Positions 18,659 through 31,490 of a stretch of 64,000 bases of DNA are shown here, one piece after another. Below the pieces are notes generated by a model. It did no database searches, was not told where the DNA came from, and saw nothing but the letters and a program-made list of their open reading frames with translations. A program made the translations under genes and the position numbers. Numbering within the stretch: the stretch's first letter is position 1; the number at the start of each line of letters is the position of its first letter. Origin of the DNA: Shewanella mangrovisoli (GTDB lineage Bacteria; Pseudomonadota; Gammaproteobacteria; Enterobacterales; Shewanellaceae); the NCBI RefSeq assembly GCF_019457635.1, contig NZ_CP080412.1, positions 248,001-312,000 of the forward strand, in the 5' to 3' direction.

Positions 18659-19477
18659 TTGTCGCAACCAATATTAGTATTCGATTCTGGCATCGGCGGG
18701 CTATCCGTATTGGCCGAAATTCGCAAATTGCTCCCACATCACTATTACTGCTATTTGTTCGATAATGCCAGATTGCCCTATGGAGAGTTGGAAGAGCAGG
18801 AACTTGTCTCGGGTTGTGTTGCGCTCATCGACCAAGTCGTCGAGCGTACCCATGCCGCCATTGTCGTCGTTGCCTGCAATACCGCCAGTACTGTGGTGCT
18901 GCCCGCGCTGCGTGCAACCTTATCTATTCCTGTTGTGGGTGTGGTCCCCGCCATTAAACCCGCGGCGCAGTTATCTAAGAGTAAGCGTATTGGTTTGCTC
19001 GCCACCCCAGGTACGGTCAAGCGCCACTATACCTACGAGTTAATCAGCCAATTTGCCGATGATTGTCACGTTGAGCTGTTCGGATCTTCTGAATTAGTGC
19101 TTATGGCCGAGCAGAAGATTGCCACTGGTCAATTGGACATGGCGCGGTTAACACAGGTTCTATCACCCATCGTAGAAGCGGACTTAGATGTACTGGTGCT
19201 TGGATGCACTCACTTCCCTATGCTGCGTGATGAATTGCAACAGGTATTAGGCCAAGGTGTCACCTTGCTCGATTCCGGTGAGGCAATCGCCAAGCGAGTC
19301 AAAACCTTGTTGGCTGAGACTAACAGTGAGCAGCAAGTTCAAGAAGATGCGCACTGCGATGCACATATGCAGGCGTTTTATACTAAAGCGGAAATCAGTG
19401 AGGGATTAGCGACTACGTTAGTCGATTGTGGCTTTTCAACTTTAGAGCGAATCACCACAATCAACTCAAACGGATAA
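18659..19477 (+). CDS. murI: Glutamate racemase MurI (TTG start)
   Basis: 272 residues. Interconverts L- and D-glutamate for peptidoglycan. The two catalytic cysteines are in V-A-C-N-T-A-S (near residue 72) and L-G-C-T-H-F-P (near 183); the N-terminal F-D-S-G-I-G-G-L-S is the usual first strand-loop. The only sensible start is TTG at 18659: the protein begins S-Q-P-I-L-V-F-D-S, GGAG lies six to seven bases upstream, and no ATG or GTG in frame would keep the N-terminal motif. The gene is divergent from trmA and ends 11 bases from the convergent RRM gene. Confidence 0.95.
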   Translation: MSQPILVFDSGIGGLSVLAEIRKLLPHHYYCYLFDNARLPYGELEEQELVSGCVALIDQVVERTHAAIVVVACNTASTVVLPALRATLSIPVVGVVPAIKPAAQLSKSKRIGLLATPGTVKRHYTYELISQFADDCHVELFGSSELVLMAEQKIATGQLDMARLTQVLSPIVEADLDVLVLGCTHFPMLRDELQQVLGQGVTLLDSGEAIAKRVKTLLAETNSEQQVQEDAHCDAHMQAFYTKAEISEGLATTLVDCGFSTLERITTINSNG

Positions 19478-19488
19478 ATTAACGCGGA

Positions 19489-19953
19489 TTACTCATCGGT
19501 ACCTGTACGGTCGGCAGCTTCCGAATCTTGAGTCTTCGCTTCTCTAACCTTTAAGGTTCTTTCTTGGAAGTTGAAATCGTTCAACTTGACCATCGCCTTT
19601 TGAGCTCCCGCCTCGGACATTTCCACAAAGCCAAACCCTTTACGACGACCCGTTTTACGATCACGTACTAAACGTACTGAGTTGACGGGGCCGAACTCAC
19701 CAAACAGAACCTTCACTTCACCCTCATGGACACGATAAGGCAAGTTGCCTACATAGAGTGTCATGGTCGGGCCAACATATTGCTCATCTGCACCTTGAGC
19801 TTGGTTTGTCTCTGGGACAAATTTAAAAACGAGAGTAGTAATGATAACGCCAGCAACAAAAGCGATGTACGCAGGTAATGTAGTTGCAAATTGAGATAGC
19901 GCGATTGCGCCGAGAATGGCAATAACCAAAACAATAAGAAATGACTTTTGCAT
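19489..19953 (-). CDS. Membrane-anchored RRM RNA-binding protein
   Basis: 154 residues. Two hydrophobic helices (about 4-22 and 27-47) are followed by one RNA recognition motif (about 64-140). RNP2 reads L-Y-V-G-N-L (66-71) and RNP1 R-K-G-F-G-F-V-E-M (104-112), with the aromatic RNA-contact residues Y67, F107 and F109 present. The tail is short and acidic. Bacterial RRM proteins are mostly small and soluble; here the helices suggest an RNA-binding domain tethered to the inner membrane. I chose the ATG at 19953 because it opens on the hydrophobic helix; longer in-frame readings add unlikely sequence. It lies between murI and the rrn operon, and its target is unknown. Confidence 0.88.
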   Translation of the reverse strand: MQKSFLIVLVIAILGAIALSQFATTLPAYIAFVAGVIITTLVFKFVPETNQAQGADEQYVGPTMTLYVGNLPYRVHEGEVKVLFGEFGPVNSVRLVRDRKTGRRKGFGFVEMSEAGAQKAMVKLNDFNFQERTLKVREAKTQDSEAADRTGTDE

Positions 19954-20181
19954 ATAAATGCTCTCTGAATGAAATAGAAAATGATAAATAACTGTTAACA
20001 GCAAGTCATATGGTAATGAATTATTTACTTTTACACTAGACTGCTGCCGAAAAATTGAGCGTGAATTATCATTTCTCAGATAAAAATTCGCTTTAAAATC
20101 GAATAACAAAGCAGAAAGAGATAAAAAATAGACATGATGTTTAAAATATCGACGTACGATTTAAAGAAGCGAAAAAAGCCC

Positions 20182-20209
20182 TTGCACAAAAAGTTCTGCT
20201 GCCTATAAT
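20182..20209 (+). promoter_or_regulatory. rrn promoter P1
   Basis: TTGCAC (20182-20187), 16-bp spacer, consensus TATAAT (20204-20209), then a GC-rich discriminator GCGC, the mark of growth-rate and ppGpp-controlled stable-RNA promoters. An A/T-rich stretch precedes the -35. Confidence 0.85.
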
Positions 20210-20309
20210 GCGCATCCACTGACACGGCAGACAGCGATACGCAGTTTCAAGTGCCAGTTCATCGAGTGATTCACTCCTCGATGAGCGAAAAGAAAGTTGC
20301 AAAAACTAC

Positions 20310-20337
20310 TTGACGCAAAAACGGGAATGCGTAGAAT
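20310..20337 (+). promoter_or_regulatory. rrn promoter P2
   Basis: TTGACG (20310-20315), 16-bp spacer, TAGAAT (20332-20337), about 128 bases after P1, a spacing like that of E. coli rrn P1/P2. Confidence 0.75.
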
Positions 20338-20385
20338 ACGCAGCCCTGACCCGCTGAAATCAATTACGATAAGGCGATGGTCAAC

Positions 20386-20397
20386 GCTCTTTAACAA
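20386..20397 (+). promoter_or_regulatory. rrn boxA antitermination site (leader)
   Basis: GCTCTTTAACAA, the boxA core bound as RNA by NusB-S10, between P2 and the 16S gene. The same 12 bases recur in the 16S-23S spacer. Confidence 0.9.
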
Positions 20398-20587
20398 TTT
20401 ATCAAGCAAATCTGTGTGGACACTCACAGGTGTTGAGTTAATCGAAATTACTCTGTCGTTTGGCGAGTAATCAAAATTTACATCAATGAATGAGTGTTCA
20501 TAGCAATATGTACAGTTTGTTTTGGCTTTTGAGTTGAAACGACAAATCAGAATTCATTGAGCCGAACCTTCGGGTTCACAAAACTTT

Positions 20588-22128
<1,541 letters not shown>

Positions 22129-22198
22129 CCTATACGACTAACTCGATGTTTGTTGAGTGTTCACACAGATTTGCTTGATAGAAGATAGAGTAAACGAT

Positions 22199-22275
<77 letters not shown>

Positions 22276-22320
22276 ATCCTTTGAGGGTTGGGACATCTGA
22301 TACTCGCACTGCATGTAAAT

Positions 22321-22396
22321 GGGGCTATAGCTCAGCTGGGAGAGCGCCTGCCTTGCACGCAGGAGGTCTGCGGTTCGATCCCGCATAGCTCCACCA
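22321..22396 (+). tRNA. alaT: tRNA-Ala (TGC)
   Basis: 76 bases including CCA; anticodon TGC; the acceptor stem keeps the G3-U70 identity pair read by alanyl-tRNA synthetase. Second tRNA of the 16S-23S spacer. Confidence 0.97.
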
Positions 22397-22419
22397 CTTA
22401 CTGCAATCTGGTTAGAGAT

Positions 22420-22456
22420 GCCAAAGATAAACTGAAAAATTATCTTTGGCTTTTTT
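22420..22456 (+). other. Terminator-like hairpin in the 16S-23S spacer
   Basis: GCCAAAGATAA and TTATCTTTGGC form a perfect 11-bp stem with a 9-base loop, followed at once by six T. It has the form of an intrinsic terminator but lies inside the rrn operon, 24 bases after tRNA-Ala and just before the second boxA. It could be a processing site, or a terminator that antitermination must override. Confidence 0.6.
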
Positions 22457-22462
22457 AAGCCC

Positions 22463-22474
22463 GCTCTTTAACAA
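22463..22474 (+). promoter_or_regulatory. boxA in the 16S-23S spacer
   Basis: GCTCTTTAACAA, identical to the leader boxA; probably reloads the antitermination complex before 23S. Confidence 0.88.
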
Positions 22475-22669
22475 TTTGGAAAGCTGATAGTAATTAATAC
22501 AATGATGTCTGTCGTTGTGTTAATACGAAAAAATTGAGTTCTTAAAACACTTTTTAAGTGTCTTGAATATTCAAGTCTAAGGCGAGTCCATCTTCTTGGT
22601 CGAAGATGAGACAAGTAAAACCAGCTGGTCGCAACGGCTCAAGTGATGTGAAACTCATTTGGGTTGTAT

Positions 22670-25559
<2,890 letters not shown>

Positions 25560-25687
25560 ACAACCCAGATGGGTTTTGCTAAGAGTACTTAGCTTGAATA
25601 CAAACACTTAAGAAGTGTAACTCAAACCAGCTTTCCGAATTTAATTTACTGCCTGCGTGAGATAAGACGGGTAGTGAATAACAAATT

Positions 25688-25806
25688 TGCTTGGTGACAA
25701 TAGCATTGTGGTCCCACCTGATCCCATCCCGAACTCAGAAGTGAAACGCAATCGCGCCGATGGTAGTGTGGGGTCTCCCCATGTGAGAGTAGGTCATCGC
25801 CAAGCG
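25688..25806 (+). rRNA. rrf: 5S ribosomal RNA
   Basis: About 119 bases; the 5' TGCTTGG pairs with 3' CCAAGC. The internal segment CCGAACTCAGAAGTGAAACG is the standard gammaproteobacterial 5S sequence. No tRNA follows. Confidence 0.97.
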
Positions 25807-25821
25807 CCTAATTAAACAATG

Positions 25822-25848
25822 AAGCCAGCTGCATAAGCTGGCTTTTTT
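25822..25848 (+). terminator. rrn operon terminator
   Basis: AAGCCAGCT, 5-base loop, AGCTGGC then six T, 16 bases after 5S. Confidence 0.93.
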
Positions 25849-25974
25849 GCATTTGGCGTTTTTTTTACAACTTCCTCCGTGTTTTTAACTCTTGTTCGAG
25901 ATCTTGCTGCATTAATCTGTCTGCTTTGACTGATCGACCTCAGTTTGCTGCAATTCTAGGGTGAAGCGTTTACA

Positions 25975-27030
25975 ATGTCGCTTTTGTCGCGGCAGAACAT
26001 CACCATGTCTTTTCCATATTCGCTAAAGCCGTTTAATACTTTTGGCGTGGAGCAATCCTGCTTATCCTTGATTGAAGTCCATTCTAAGGCAGAGCTACAG
26101 TCGACCTGCTTATCCTTATATCAGTCTAAGCGACCTATGCTTGTTCTCGGTGGCGGCAGCAATATCGTATTCACCGATGATTTTAATGGCACCGTAGTGC
26201 GTGTTCTCTCTAAAGGAGTTTCCTGCTCTGAAGATGATACTCACTTTTACCTTGCTGTTGAGGCGGGTGAGAACTGGCATGAATTAGTTCAATTCAGCTT
26301 AAATCAGAACATGCCAGGACTTGAGAATTTAGCGCTGATCCCTGGCACCGTTGGTGCGGCTCCGATCCAAAATATCGGCGCCTATGGCGTTGAGCTGTGC
26401 GATATTTGTGATTGGGTCGAATATCTGGATCTCGACTCTGGTAACTTGCAAAGGCTTACAGCCGATGAGTGTGAGTTTGCCTATCGGGAGTCGATATTTA
26501 AGGGTAGCTTACGCGACAAAGCTGTGATTACCGCCGTTGGTTTGCGCCTTCCTAAAGCTTGGCAACCGAAATTGGCCTATGGTCCGTTGCAATCATTTAC
26601 CGCTGAGACAGTGACCCCAAGGGAGATTTTTGAGCGGGTCTGTGAAGTGAGGAGCGAAAAGCTACCTAATCCAGAAGTGCTAGGGAATGCAGGCAGTTTC
26701 TTTAAGAATCCTATCGTAAGCGCAGCGACTTATATGCAGCTTGCTGCGCGTTTCCCGAGTATCGTCGGTTATGCGCAACCCAATGGAGAGGTTAAACTGG
26801 CTGCGGGTTGGCTAATCGAGCATGCGGGTCTTAAGGGTTTTGCTCTTGGTAATGCGGGAGTGCATGCGAAGCAAGCTCTTGTATTAGTGAATTTAGGCCA
26901 TGCGACCGGCCAAGATATTTGTCGATTAGCATTGCATGTGATTACGAGAGTGAATGAGGTTTTTGGTGTTAAGCTCGAAGCGGAGCCAAGAATTATGGGA
27001 TTAACAGGGGAGACGAGTCTCGATGTCTGA
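25975..27030 (+). CDS. murB: UDP-N-acetylenolpyruvoylglucosamine reductase MurB
   Basis: Up to 351 residues. NADPH- and FAD-dependent reduction giving UDP-MurNAc in peptidoglycan synthesis. FAD-binding segments are V-L-G-G-G-S-N and I-P-G-T-V-G-A-A-P-I-Q-N-I-G-A-Y-G; the catalytic Ser is in G-N-A-G-S-F-F-K-N-P and the catalytic Glu in the C-terminal E-P-R-I-M-G. This is the E. coli-like type I enzyme. Start uncertain: the ATG at 25975 gives 351 residues, while an ATG at 26005 (MSFPYSLKPFNTF) gives 341, matching E. coli (342) better. Neither has a strong ribosome-binding site. It overlaps birA by 8 nt, the usual murB-birA pair. Confidence 0.96.
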   Translation: MSLLSRQNITMSFPYSLKPFNTFGVEQSCLSLIEVHSKAELQSTCLSLYQSKRPMLVLGGGSNIVFTDDFNGTVVRVLSKGVSCSEDDTHFYLAVEAGENWHELVQFSLNQNMPGLENLALIPGTVGAAPIQNIGAYGVELCDICDWVEYLDLDSGNLQRLTADECEFAYRESIFKGSLRDKAVITAVGLRLPKAWQPKLAYGPLQSFTAETVTPREIFERVCEVRSEKLPNPEVLGNAGSFFKNPIVSAATYMQLAARFPSIVGYAQPNGEVKLAAGWLIEHAGLKGFALGNAGVHAKQALVLVNLGHATGQDICRLALHVITRVNEVFGVKLEAEPRIMGLTGETSLDV

Positions 27031-27982
27031 TAACTGGGTGAGAAAACGCGAAATACTGGGATTGCTGTCGAGCGAACATTTTGTCTCGGGTGAAGAATTG
27101 GCGACACAACTGGGTGTTTCTCGTGCGGCGGTGAGTAAGCATGTGGATGCTTTGGAAGATTACGGCGTGGCAATTTACAGTGTCAAAGGCCGTGGTTACA
27201 AGTTAGCGAACCCCATCTCCCTCATCGACTCAGCGCGGTTAATTCAGTCGATTGATAATCGCTGCTTTTATTTTGATGAGATCCCTAGTACTAACGGATT
27301 TATGTTAAGTCATACGGGTGAGCTTAAGAGTGGCGACCTGTGTGTCGCGGAGTACCAGTCGGCAGGGCGAGGTCGTCGCGGCCGTACTTGGGTTTCTCCC
27401 TATGGGCATCATTTATATTTCTCGCAGTTTTGGTCATTCCCACAGGGGATGGCGCAGGCGATGGGCTTAAGCCTAGTGGTGGCTTGTAGTTTGGTCGAGG
27501 TATTGAAATCCTTTGGGGTAGATAATATCGGCGTGAAATGGCCAAACGACATTTACCTGAATTATAAAAAGCTTGCTGGGATTTTAATTGAAATGTCAGG
27601 TCAGGCGGACAGCGAGTGCCAATTGATCATTGGTATTGGCGTTAATATGGCCATGTCAGAAGACCAAGGAAAAGGCATAGACCAGCCTTGGAGCGATTTA
27701 TCCGCGTTAGCGACTATGCCGAATAAAACGGACCTCGTGATTGCGCTGCAAAAGCAGCTGAAGAAAGACATTCAACTCTTTGAGCGAGAAGGACTGGCGG
27801 CATTCAAACTGCGTTGGCAAGCGGCTGATCTATTCTATGGCAAAGAGATCCGTTTGCTCATGGGTGAAAATCATGTTGAGGGTATTTGCCGCGGTGTCGA
27901 CGAACAGGGCGCAGTGCTACTTGAAACCGCCGATGGCACACAGGCATACATCGGCGGTGAAATCAGTTTAAGACCAAGATAG
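27023..27982 (+). CDS. birA: Biotin-protein ligase / biotin operon repressor BirA
   Basis: 319 residues, bifunctional. The N-terminal winged helix (about 1-60; ELATQLGVSRAAVSKHV recognition region) binds the bio operator. The central domain activates biotin and ligates it to acetyl-CoA carboxylase BCCP: G-R-G-R-R-G-R-T-W is the biotinyl-AMP loop, and K-W-P-N-D-I with K-L-A-G-I-L complete the site. The full DNA-binding domain argues that it is also the repressor. The start overlaps the end of murB by 8 nt. It ends one base before the convergent coaA stop, with no terminator between. Confidence 0.97.
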   Translation: MSDNWVRKREILGLLSSEHFVSGEELATQLGVSRAAVSKHVDALEDYGVAIYSVKGRGYKLANPISLIDSARLIQSIDNRCFYFDEIPSTNGFMLSHTGELKSGDLCVAEYQSAGRGRRGRTWVSPYGHHLYFSQFWSFPQGMAQAMGLSLVVACSLVEVLKSFGVDNIGVKWPNDIYLNYKKLAGILIEMSGQADSECQLIIGIGVNMAMSEDQGKGIDQPWSDLSALATMPNKTDLVIALQKQLKKDIQLFEREGLAAFKLRWQAADLFYGKEIRLLMGENHVEGICRGVDEQGAVLLETADGTQAYIGGEISLRPR

Positions 27983-27983
27983 A

Positions 27984-28934
27984 TTATTTGCGTAACAATA
28001 CGTGGGACATCAAGTGATCCTGGCCTTTTTGCAGGATCAGATGTGCTCGCTCTCTTGTTGGTTGAATATTGAGTTGTAGATTGGGGCCGTTGATCGTGTC
28101 CCAAATCTTCGCTGCAATGGCATTCGCCTCATCATCCGTTAGGCTGGCATAGTGATGAAAATACGACTTTTCATCACTGAAGGCACCTTTGCGGAACTGC
28201 AAAAAGCGCTCTTGATACCACTGCTTTAATAAGTGCTCTTCAGCATCGACGTAAATGGAGAAGTCGACAAAGTCGGAGACGAAGGGGCGACGTATATCAA
28301 CCGGTGAATCTAAACCGGTTTGCAGTACATTGAGCCCTTCTAAGATCAAAATATCGGGCTGAGAAACCGTTTGATGTTGGCCGCGAATACGATCGTAAGT
28401 CACGTGGGAATAGATAGGCGCATTCACATGGACTTGCCCCGATTTTACCGCTGAAATAAATTCGACCAACATCTTCATGTCGTAGCTTTCGGGAAAGCCT
28501 TTACGCTGCAACAGGCCTTTGCGTTTTAAGTCAGCCAAAGGATACAGAAAACCATCGGTAGTGACTAAATCGACCTTAGGATGCTCAGGCCAGTGGCGCA
28601 GCAAGGCTTGCAAAATACGCGCAGTGGTACTTTTGCCCACAGCAACGCTGCCAGCGATACTAATGATATAAGGGCTACTTGAGGGTTTTTGGCCGAGAAA
28701 CTCATCTAAGACTAAGCCACGTTGTTGCTTCGATTTTACGATGAGATTGAGTAACCGGCTGAGTGGCAAGTAAATGTCGGTCACTTCTGAGAGGGAGACC
28801 TTCTCATTAATACCGCGCAAATTTTCCAAGTCTTGTTCACTCAGTGTCATCGGCACTGCGTCCCGTAAAACAGACCATTGCGCGCGCTCAAAGGCAAGAT
28901 AGAGTGCTTTTTGAATTGGATTTTTTGACGTCAT
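27984..28934 (-). CDS. coaA: Pantothenate kinase CoaA (type I)
   Basis: 316 residues, the E. coli length. Phosphorylates pantothenate, the first and feedback-controlled step of coenzyme A synthesis. P-loop G-S-V-A-V-G-K-S-T is near residue 95, followed by [14 protein letters not shown] and I-L-E-G-L-N-V-L-Q. The ATG at 28934 was chosen because GAGGAA sits eight bases upstream and the length matches the family; the longer in-frame reading adds 18 unlikely residues. It is tail-to-tail with birA (1-bp gap). Upstream, in the opposite direction, lies the tRNA-tufB unit. Confidence 0.97.
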   Translation of the reverse strand: MTSKNPIQKALYLAFERAQWSVLRDAVPMTLSEQDLENLRGINEKVSLSEVTDIYLPLSRLLNLIVKSKQQRGLVLDEFLGQKPSSSPYIISIAGSVAVGKSTTARILQALLRHWPEHPKVDLVTTDGFLYPLADLKRKGLLQRKGFPESYDMKMLVEFISAVKSGQVHVNAPIYSHVTYDRIRGQHQTVSQPDILILEGLNVLQTGLDSPVDIRRPFVSDFVDFSIYVDAEEHLLKQWYQERFLQFRKGAFSDEKSYFHHYASLTDDEANAIAAKIWDTINGPNLQLNIQPTRERAHLILQKGQDHLMSHVLLRK

Positions 28935-29072
28935 TGGCTTTCCTCGGCTTAGGGATCGCACAGTACACCATGACTTAAGTATCGACAATATAAAATCTAT
29001 TCTCGATGCCCCGTTTATTGGTCAGGCTTGAGTATTCGCAGAATAATTGCACTACAGCCTTGGTTTAAGTGT

Positions 29073-29099
29073 AAAAAAGCATCATTTGATTGCTTTTTT
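29073..29099. other. A/T-armed hairpin before the tRNA-tufB promoter
   Basis: AAAAAAGCA and TGCTTTTTT pair around a 9-base loop. It looks like a symmetric terminator with a weak stem, but no gene on the plus strand ends nearby. It may block readthrough into the tRNA operon or be AT-rich upstream promoter DNA. Confidence 0.35.
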
Positions 29100-29121
29100 T
29101 AAACAAATCGTCGATTTTTGC

Positions 29122-29150
29122 TTGCACTTGGGCACACATTTACCTAATAT
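29122..29150 (+). promoter_or_regulatory. Promoter of the tRNA-tufB operon
   Basis: TTGCAC (29122-29127), 17-bp spacer, TAATAT (29145-29150), then a C-rich discriminator CCCG, 19 bases before the first tRNA; typical of stringently controlled stable-RNA promoters. Confidence 0.75.
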
Positions 29151-29168
29151 CCCGTTCCGAAATGATTT

Positions 29169-29244
<76 letters not shown>

Positions 29245-29251
29245 TTTTACT

Positions 29252-29336
29252 GGAGGGGTTCCCGAGTGGCCAAAGGGATCAGACTGTAAATCTGACGGCT
29301 CCGCCTTCGAAGGTTCGAATCCTTCTCCCTCCACCA
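29252..29336 (+). tRNA. tyrU: tRNA-Tyr (GTA)
   Basis: 85 bases with CCA and a long variable arm, as expected for bacterial tRNA-Tyr; anticodon GTA in CAGACTGTAAATCTG. Confidence 0.97.
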
Positions 29337-29371
29337 TTTTCTAGGTAGTTAGGTAGCCTTAGTTAGGTTGC

Positions 29372-29445
29372 GCGGGCATCGTATAATGGTATTACTCCAG
29401 CCTTCCAAGCTGATAACGCGGGTTCGATTCCCGCTGCCCGCTCCA
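29372..29445 (+). tRNA. glyT: tRNA-Gly (TCC)
   Basis: 74 bases; anticodon TCC in CAGCCTTCCAAGCTG; acceptor GCGGGCA pairs with TGCCCGC; ends TCCA. Confidence 0.96.
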
Positions 29446-29454
29446 AATTTAGTT

Positions 29455-29530
29455 GCTGATATGGCTCAGTTGGTAGAGCACACCCTTGGTAAGGGTGAGG
29501 TCGGCAGTTCGAATCTGCCTATCAGCACCA
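29455..29530 (+). tRNA. thrT: tRNA-Thr (GGT)
   Basis: 76 bases with CCA; anticodon GGT in ACCCTTGGTAAGGGT. Last tRNA before tufB, 115 bases upstream of the start codon. Confidence 0.97.
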
Positions 29531-29645
29531 GCCTTTCTAAATTAAGCTCCTATACCTAAATAATCGGTTCGATGTCATTTATATGCATCGGATTTTTTCT
29601 ATATGTATGTTTTCATCACCAAGACTCTTGGATTGAGGCAATACC

Positions 29646-30830
29646 ATGGCAAAAGCTAAATTTGAACGTAATAAGCCCCATGTTAACGTGGGCACCATCG
29701 GTCACGTTGACCATGGTAAAACCACTCTGACTGCAGCTATCTCTCACGTACTGGCTAAGACCTACGGTGGTGAAGCTAAAGACTTCTCTCAAATCGATAA
29801 CGCTCCAGAAGAGCGTGAGCGCGGTATTACCATCAATACCTCTCACATCGAATACGATACACCAACTCGCCACTACGCACACGTAGACTGCCCAGGCCAC
29901 GCTGACTATGTTAAAAACATGATCACTGGTGCTGCACAGATGGACGGCGCGATCCTGGTAGTAGCTTCTACTGACGGTCCAATGCCACAAACTCGTGAGC
30001 ACATCCTGCTGTCTCGCCAAGTAGGCGTACCATTCATCATCGTATTCATGAACAAATGTGACATGGTTGACGATGCTGAGCTGTTAGAATTAGTAGAAAT
30101 GGAAGTACGTGAACTGTTATCAGAATACGACTTCCCAGGTGATGACTTACCAGTTATCCAAGGTTCTGCTCTGAAAGCCCTTGAAGGCGAGCCAGAGTGG
30201 GAAGCGAAGATCATCGAATTAGCCGCTGCACTGGATTCTTACATTCCAGAACCAGAGCGTGATATCGATAAGCCATTCCTGATGCCAATCGAAGACGTAT
30301 TCTCAATTTCTGGCCGTGGTACAGTAGTAACTGGTCGTGTTGAGCGTGGTATCGTACGCGTTGGTGACGAAGTTGAAATCGTTGGTATCCGTGCAACCAC
30401 TAAGACAACCTGTACTGGTGTTGAAATGTTCCGTAAGCTGCTTGACGAAGGTCGTGCAGGTGAGAACTGTGGTATTCTGTTACGTGGTACTAAGCGTGAT
30501 GACGTAGAACGTGGTCAAGTATTATCTAAGCCAGGTTCAATCAACCCGCACACTACTTTTGAATCAGAAGTATACGTTCTGTCAAAAGAAGAAGGTGGTC
30601 GTCACACTCCATTCTTCAAAGGCTACCGTCCACAGTTCTACTTCCGTACAACTGACGTGACTGGTACTATCGAACTGCCAGAAGGCGTAGAGATGGTAAT
30701 GCCAGGCGACAACATCAAGATGAAAGTGACTCTGATCTGCCCAATCGCGATGGACGAAGGTTTACGCTTCGCAATCCGTGAAGGTGGCCGTACAGTAGGC
30801 GCTGGTGTTGTAGCTAAGATTTTCGCTTAA
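29646..30830 (+). CDS. tufB: Elongation factor Tu (first copy)
   Basis: 394 residues, brings aminoacyl-tRNA to the ribosome as a GTP complex. G motifs: G-H-V-D-H-G-K-T (19-26 region), D-C-P-G-H and N-K-C-D. ATG start. Transcribed with the four tRNAs upstream. The protein appears identical to the second tuf copy at 46432, and the DNA differs at only about fifteen silent sites plus the start codon. Similarity continues past the stop into the terminator, showing gene conversion. Heavy use of preferred codons fits very high expression. Confidence 0.99.
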   Translation: MAKAKFERNKPHVNVGTIGHVDHGKTTLTAAISHVLAKTYGGEAKDFSQIDNAPEERERGITINTSHIEYDTPTRHYAHVDCPGHADYVKNMITGAAQMDGAILVVASTDGPMPQTREHILLSRQVGVPFIIVFMNKCDMVDDAELLELVEMEVRELLSEYDFPGDDLPVIQGSALKALEGEPEWEAKIIELAAALDSYIPEPERDIDKPFLMPIEDVFSISGRGTVVTGRVERGIVRVGDEVEIVGIRATTKTTCTGVEMFRKLLDEGRAGENCGILLRGTKRDDVERGQVLSKPGSINPHTTFESEVYVLSKEEGGRHTPFFKGYRPQFYFRTTDVTGTIELPEGVEMVMPGDNIKMKVTLICPIAMDEGLRFAIREGGRTVGAGVVAKIFA

Positions 30831-30852
30831 TCGCGAACTAGTTATAGTACTG

Positions 30853-30879
30853 AAAAAGGAAGCTTCGGCTTCCTTTTTT
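30853..30879 (+). terminator. tufB terminator
   Basis: AAAAAGGAAGC, TTCG tetraloop, GCTTCCTTTTTT. The same hairpin follows the other tuf copy. Confidence 0.95.
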
Positions 30880-30930
30880 GTTTAAGTCGATTATTTACTA
30901 GGTTTTGTGGGTTGCAACGGCTGTGCATCC

Positions 30931-30959
30931 TTGCTAACAAAGTCGAATAAGAATACAAT
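30931..30959 (+). promoter_or_regulatory. Promoter of secE-nusG
   Basis: TTGCTA (30931-30936), 17-bp spacer, TACAAT (30954-30959), 150 bases before secE. The remaining leader (30960-31109) shows no further strong structure. Confidence 0.6.
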
Positions 30960-31109
30960 CTATGGCCGATTTTTGACCCTGAGCTTATGCAACATGATGC
31001 GTTTCTAAGGGTATTCGGAATGCAGAGTATCTAAAGCGTATTGTAACTGGGTCGTATGTCCCTAATTATTGTGCTCAAGCTCAGGCCGTATTGAGTAACG
31101 GAATAACCG

Positions 31110-31481
31110 ATGACAACAAATACTGAAAACCAGACTAACTCTCTGGATATCGTGAAGTGGGGTTTAGCGATCCTATTGCTGGCCGCTGCTGTTATTGGCA
31201 ATCAGATGTATAGCGAGACAAGTGCCGTGATCCGCGCACTGGCTGTTATCGTTGCATTCGCTATTGCTGGTTTTATTGCACTGCAAACAGAAAAGGGTAA
31301 AAAAGCCTTAGCGTTCGCTCGTGAGTCGCAAATTGAAGTGCGCAAGGTCGTATGGCCAACACGTCAAGAAGCGCTTAACACCACTTTTATTGTCCTTGCT
31401 GCAACAGGTATTTTAGCCCTTGTTTTATGGGGTTTAGATGCAGTGTTAATGCACATTGTCAATTTCATCACTGGCGTATAG
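31110..31481 (+). CDS. secE: Protein translocase subunit SecE
   Basis: 123 residues with three hydrophobic helices (about 14-32, 42-58, 93-115), the long gammaproteobacterial form. The conserved cytoplasmic segment reads ESQIEVRKVVWPTRQEA before the last helix. SecE stabilises SecY in the SecYEG channel of the inner membrane. Nine bases separate it from nusG, forming the usual secE-nusG operon. Confidence 0.97.
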   Translation: MTTNTENQTNSLDIVKWGLAILLLAAAVIGNQMYSETSAVIRALAVIVAFAIAGFIALQTEKGKKALAFARESQIEVRKVVWPTRQEALNTTFIVLAATGILALVLWGLDAVLMHIVNFITGV

Positions 31482-31490
31482 GCACCTCGA

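Larger units (their letters stand above)
19954..20587 (+). promoter_or_regulatory. rRNA operon upstream region and leader
   Basis: A 634-base stretch with no gene. The first ~200 bases are AT-rich and hold the unmarked promoter of the minus-strand RRM gene and probably UP-element or Fis-type activation for rrn. Then come two sigma-70 promoters (20182 and 20310), a boxA antiterminator (20386), and the 16S leader, whose GTGTGGACACTCACA segment faces similar sequence after the 16S gene (TGTTCACACAG), as expected for the RNase III processing stalk. Confidence 0.8.
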
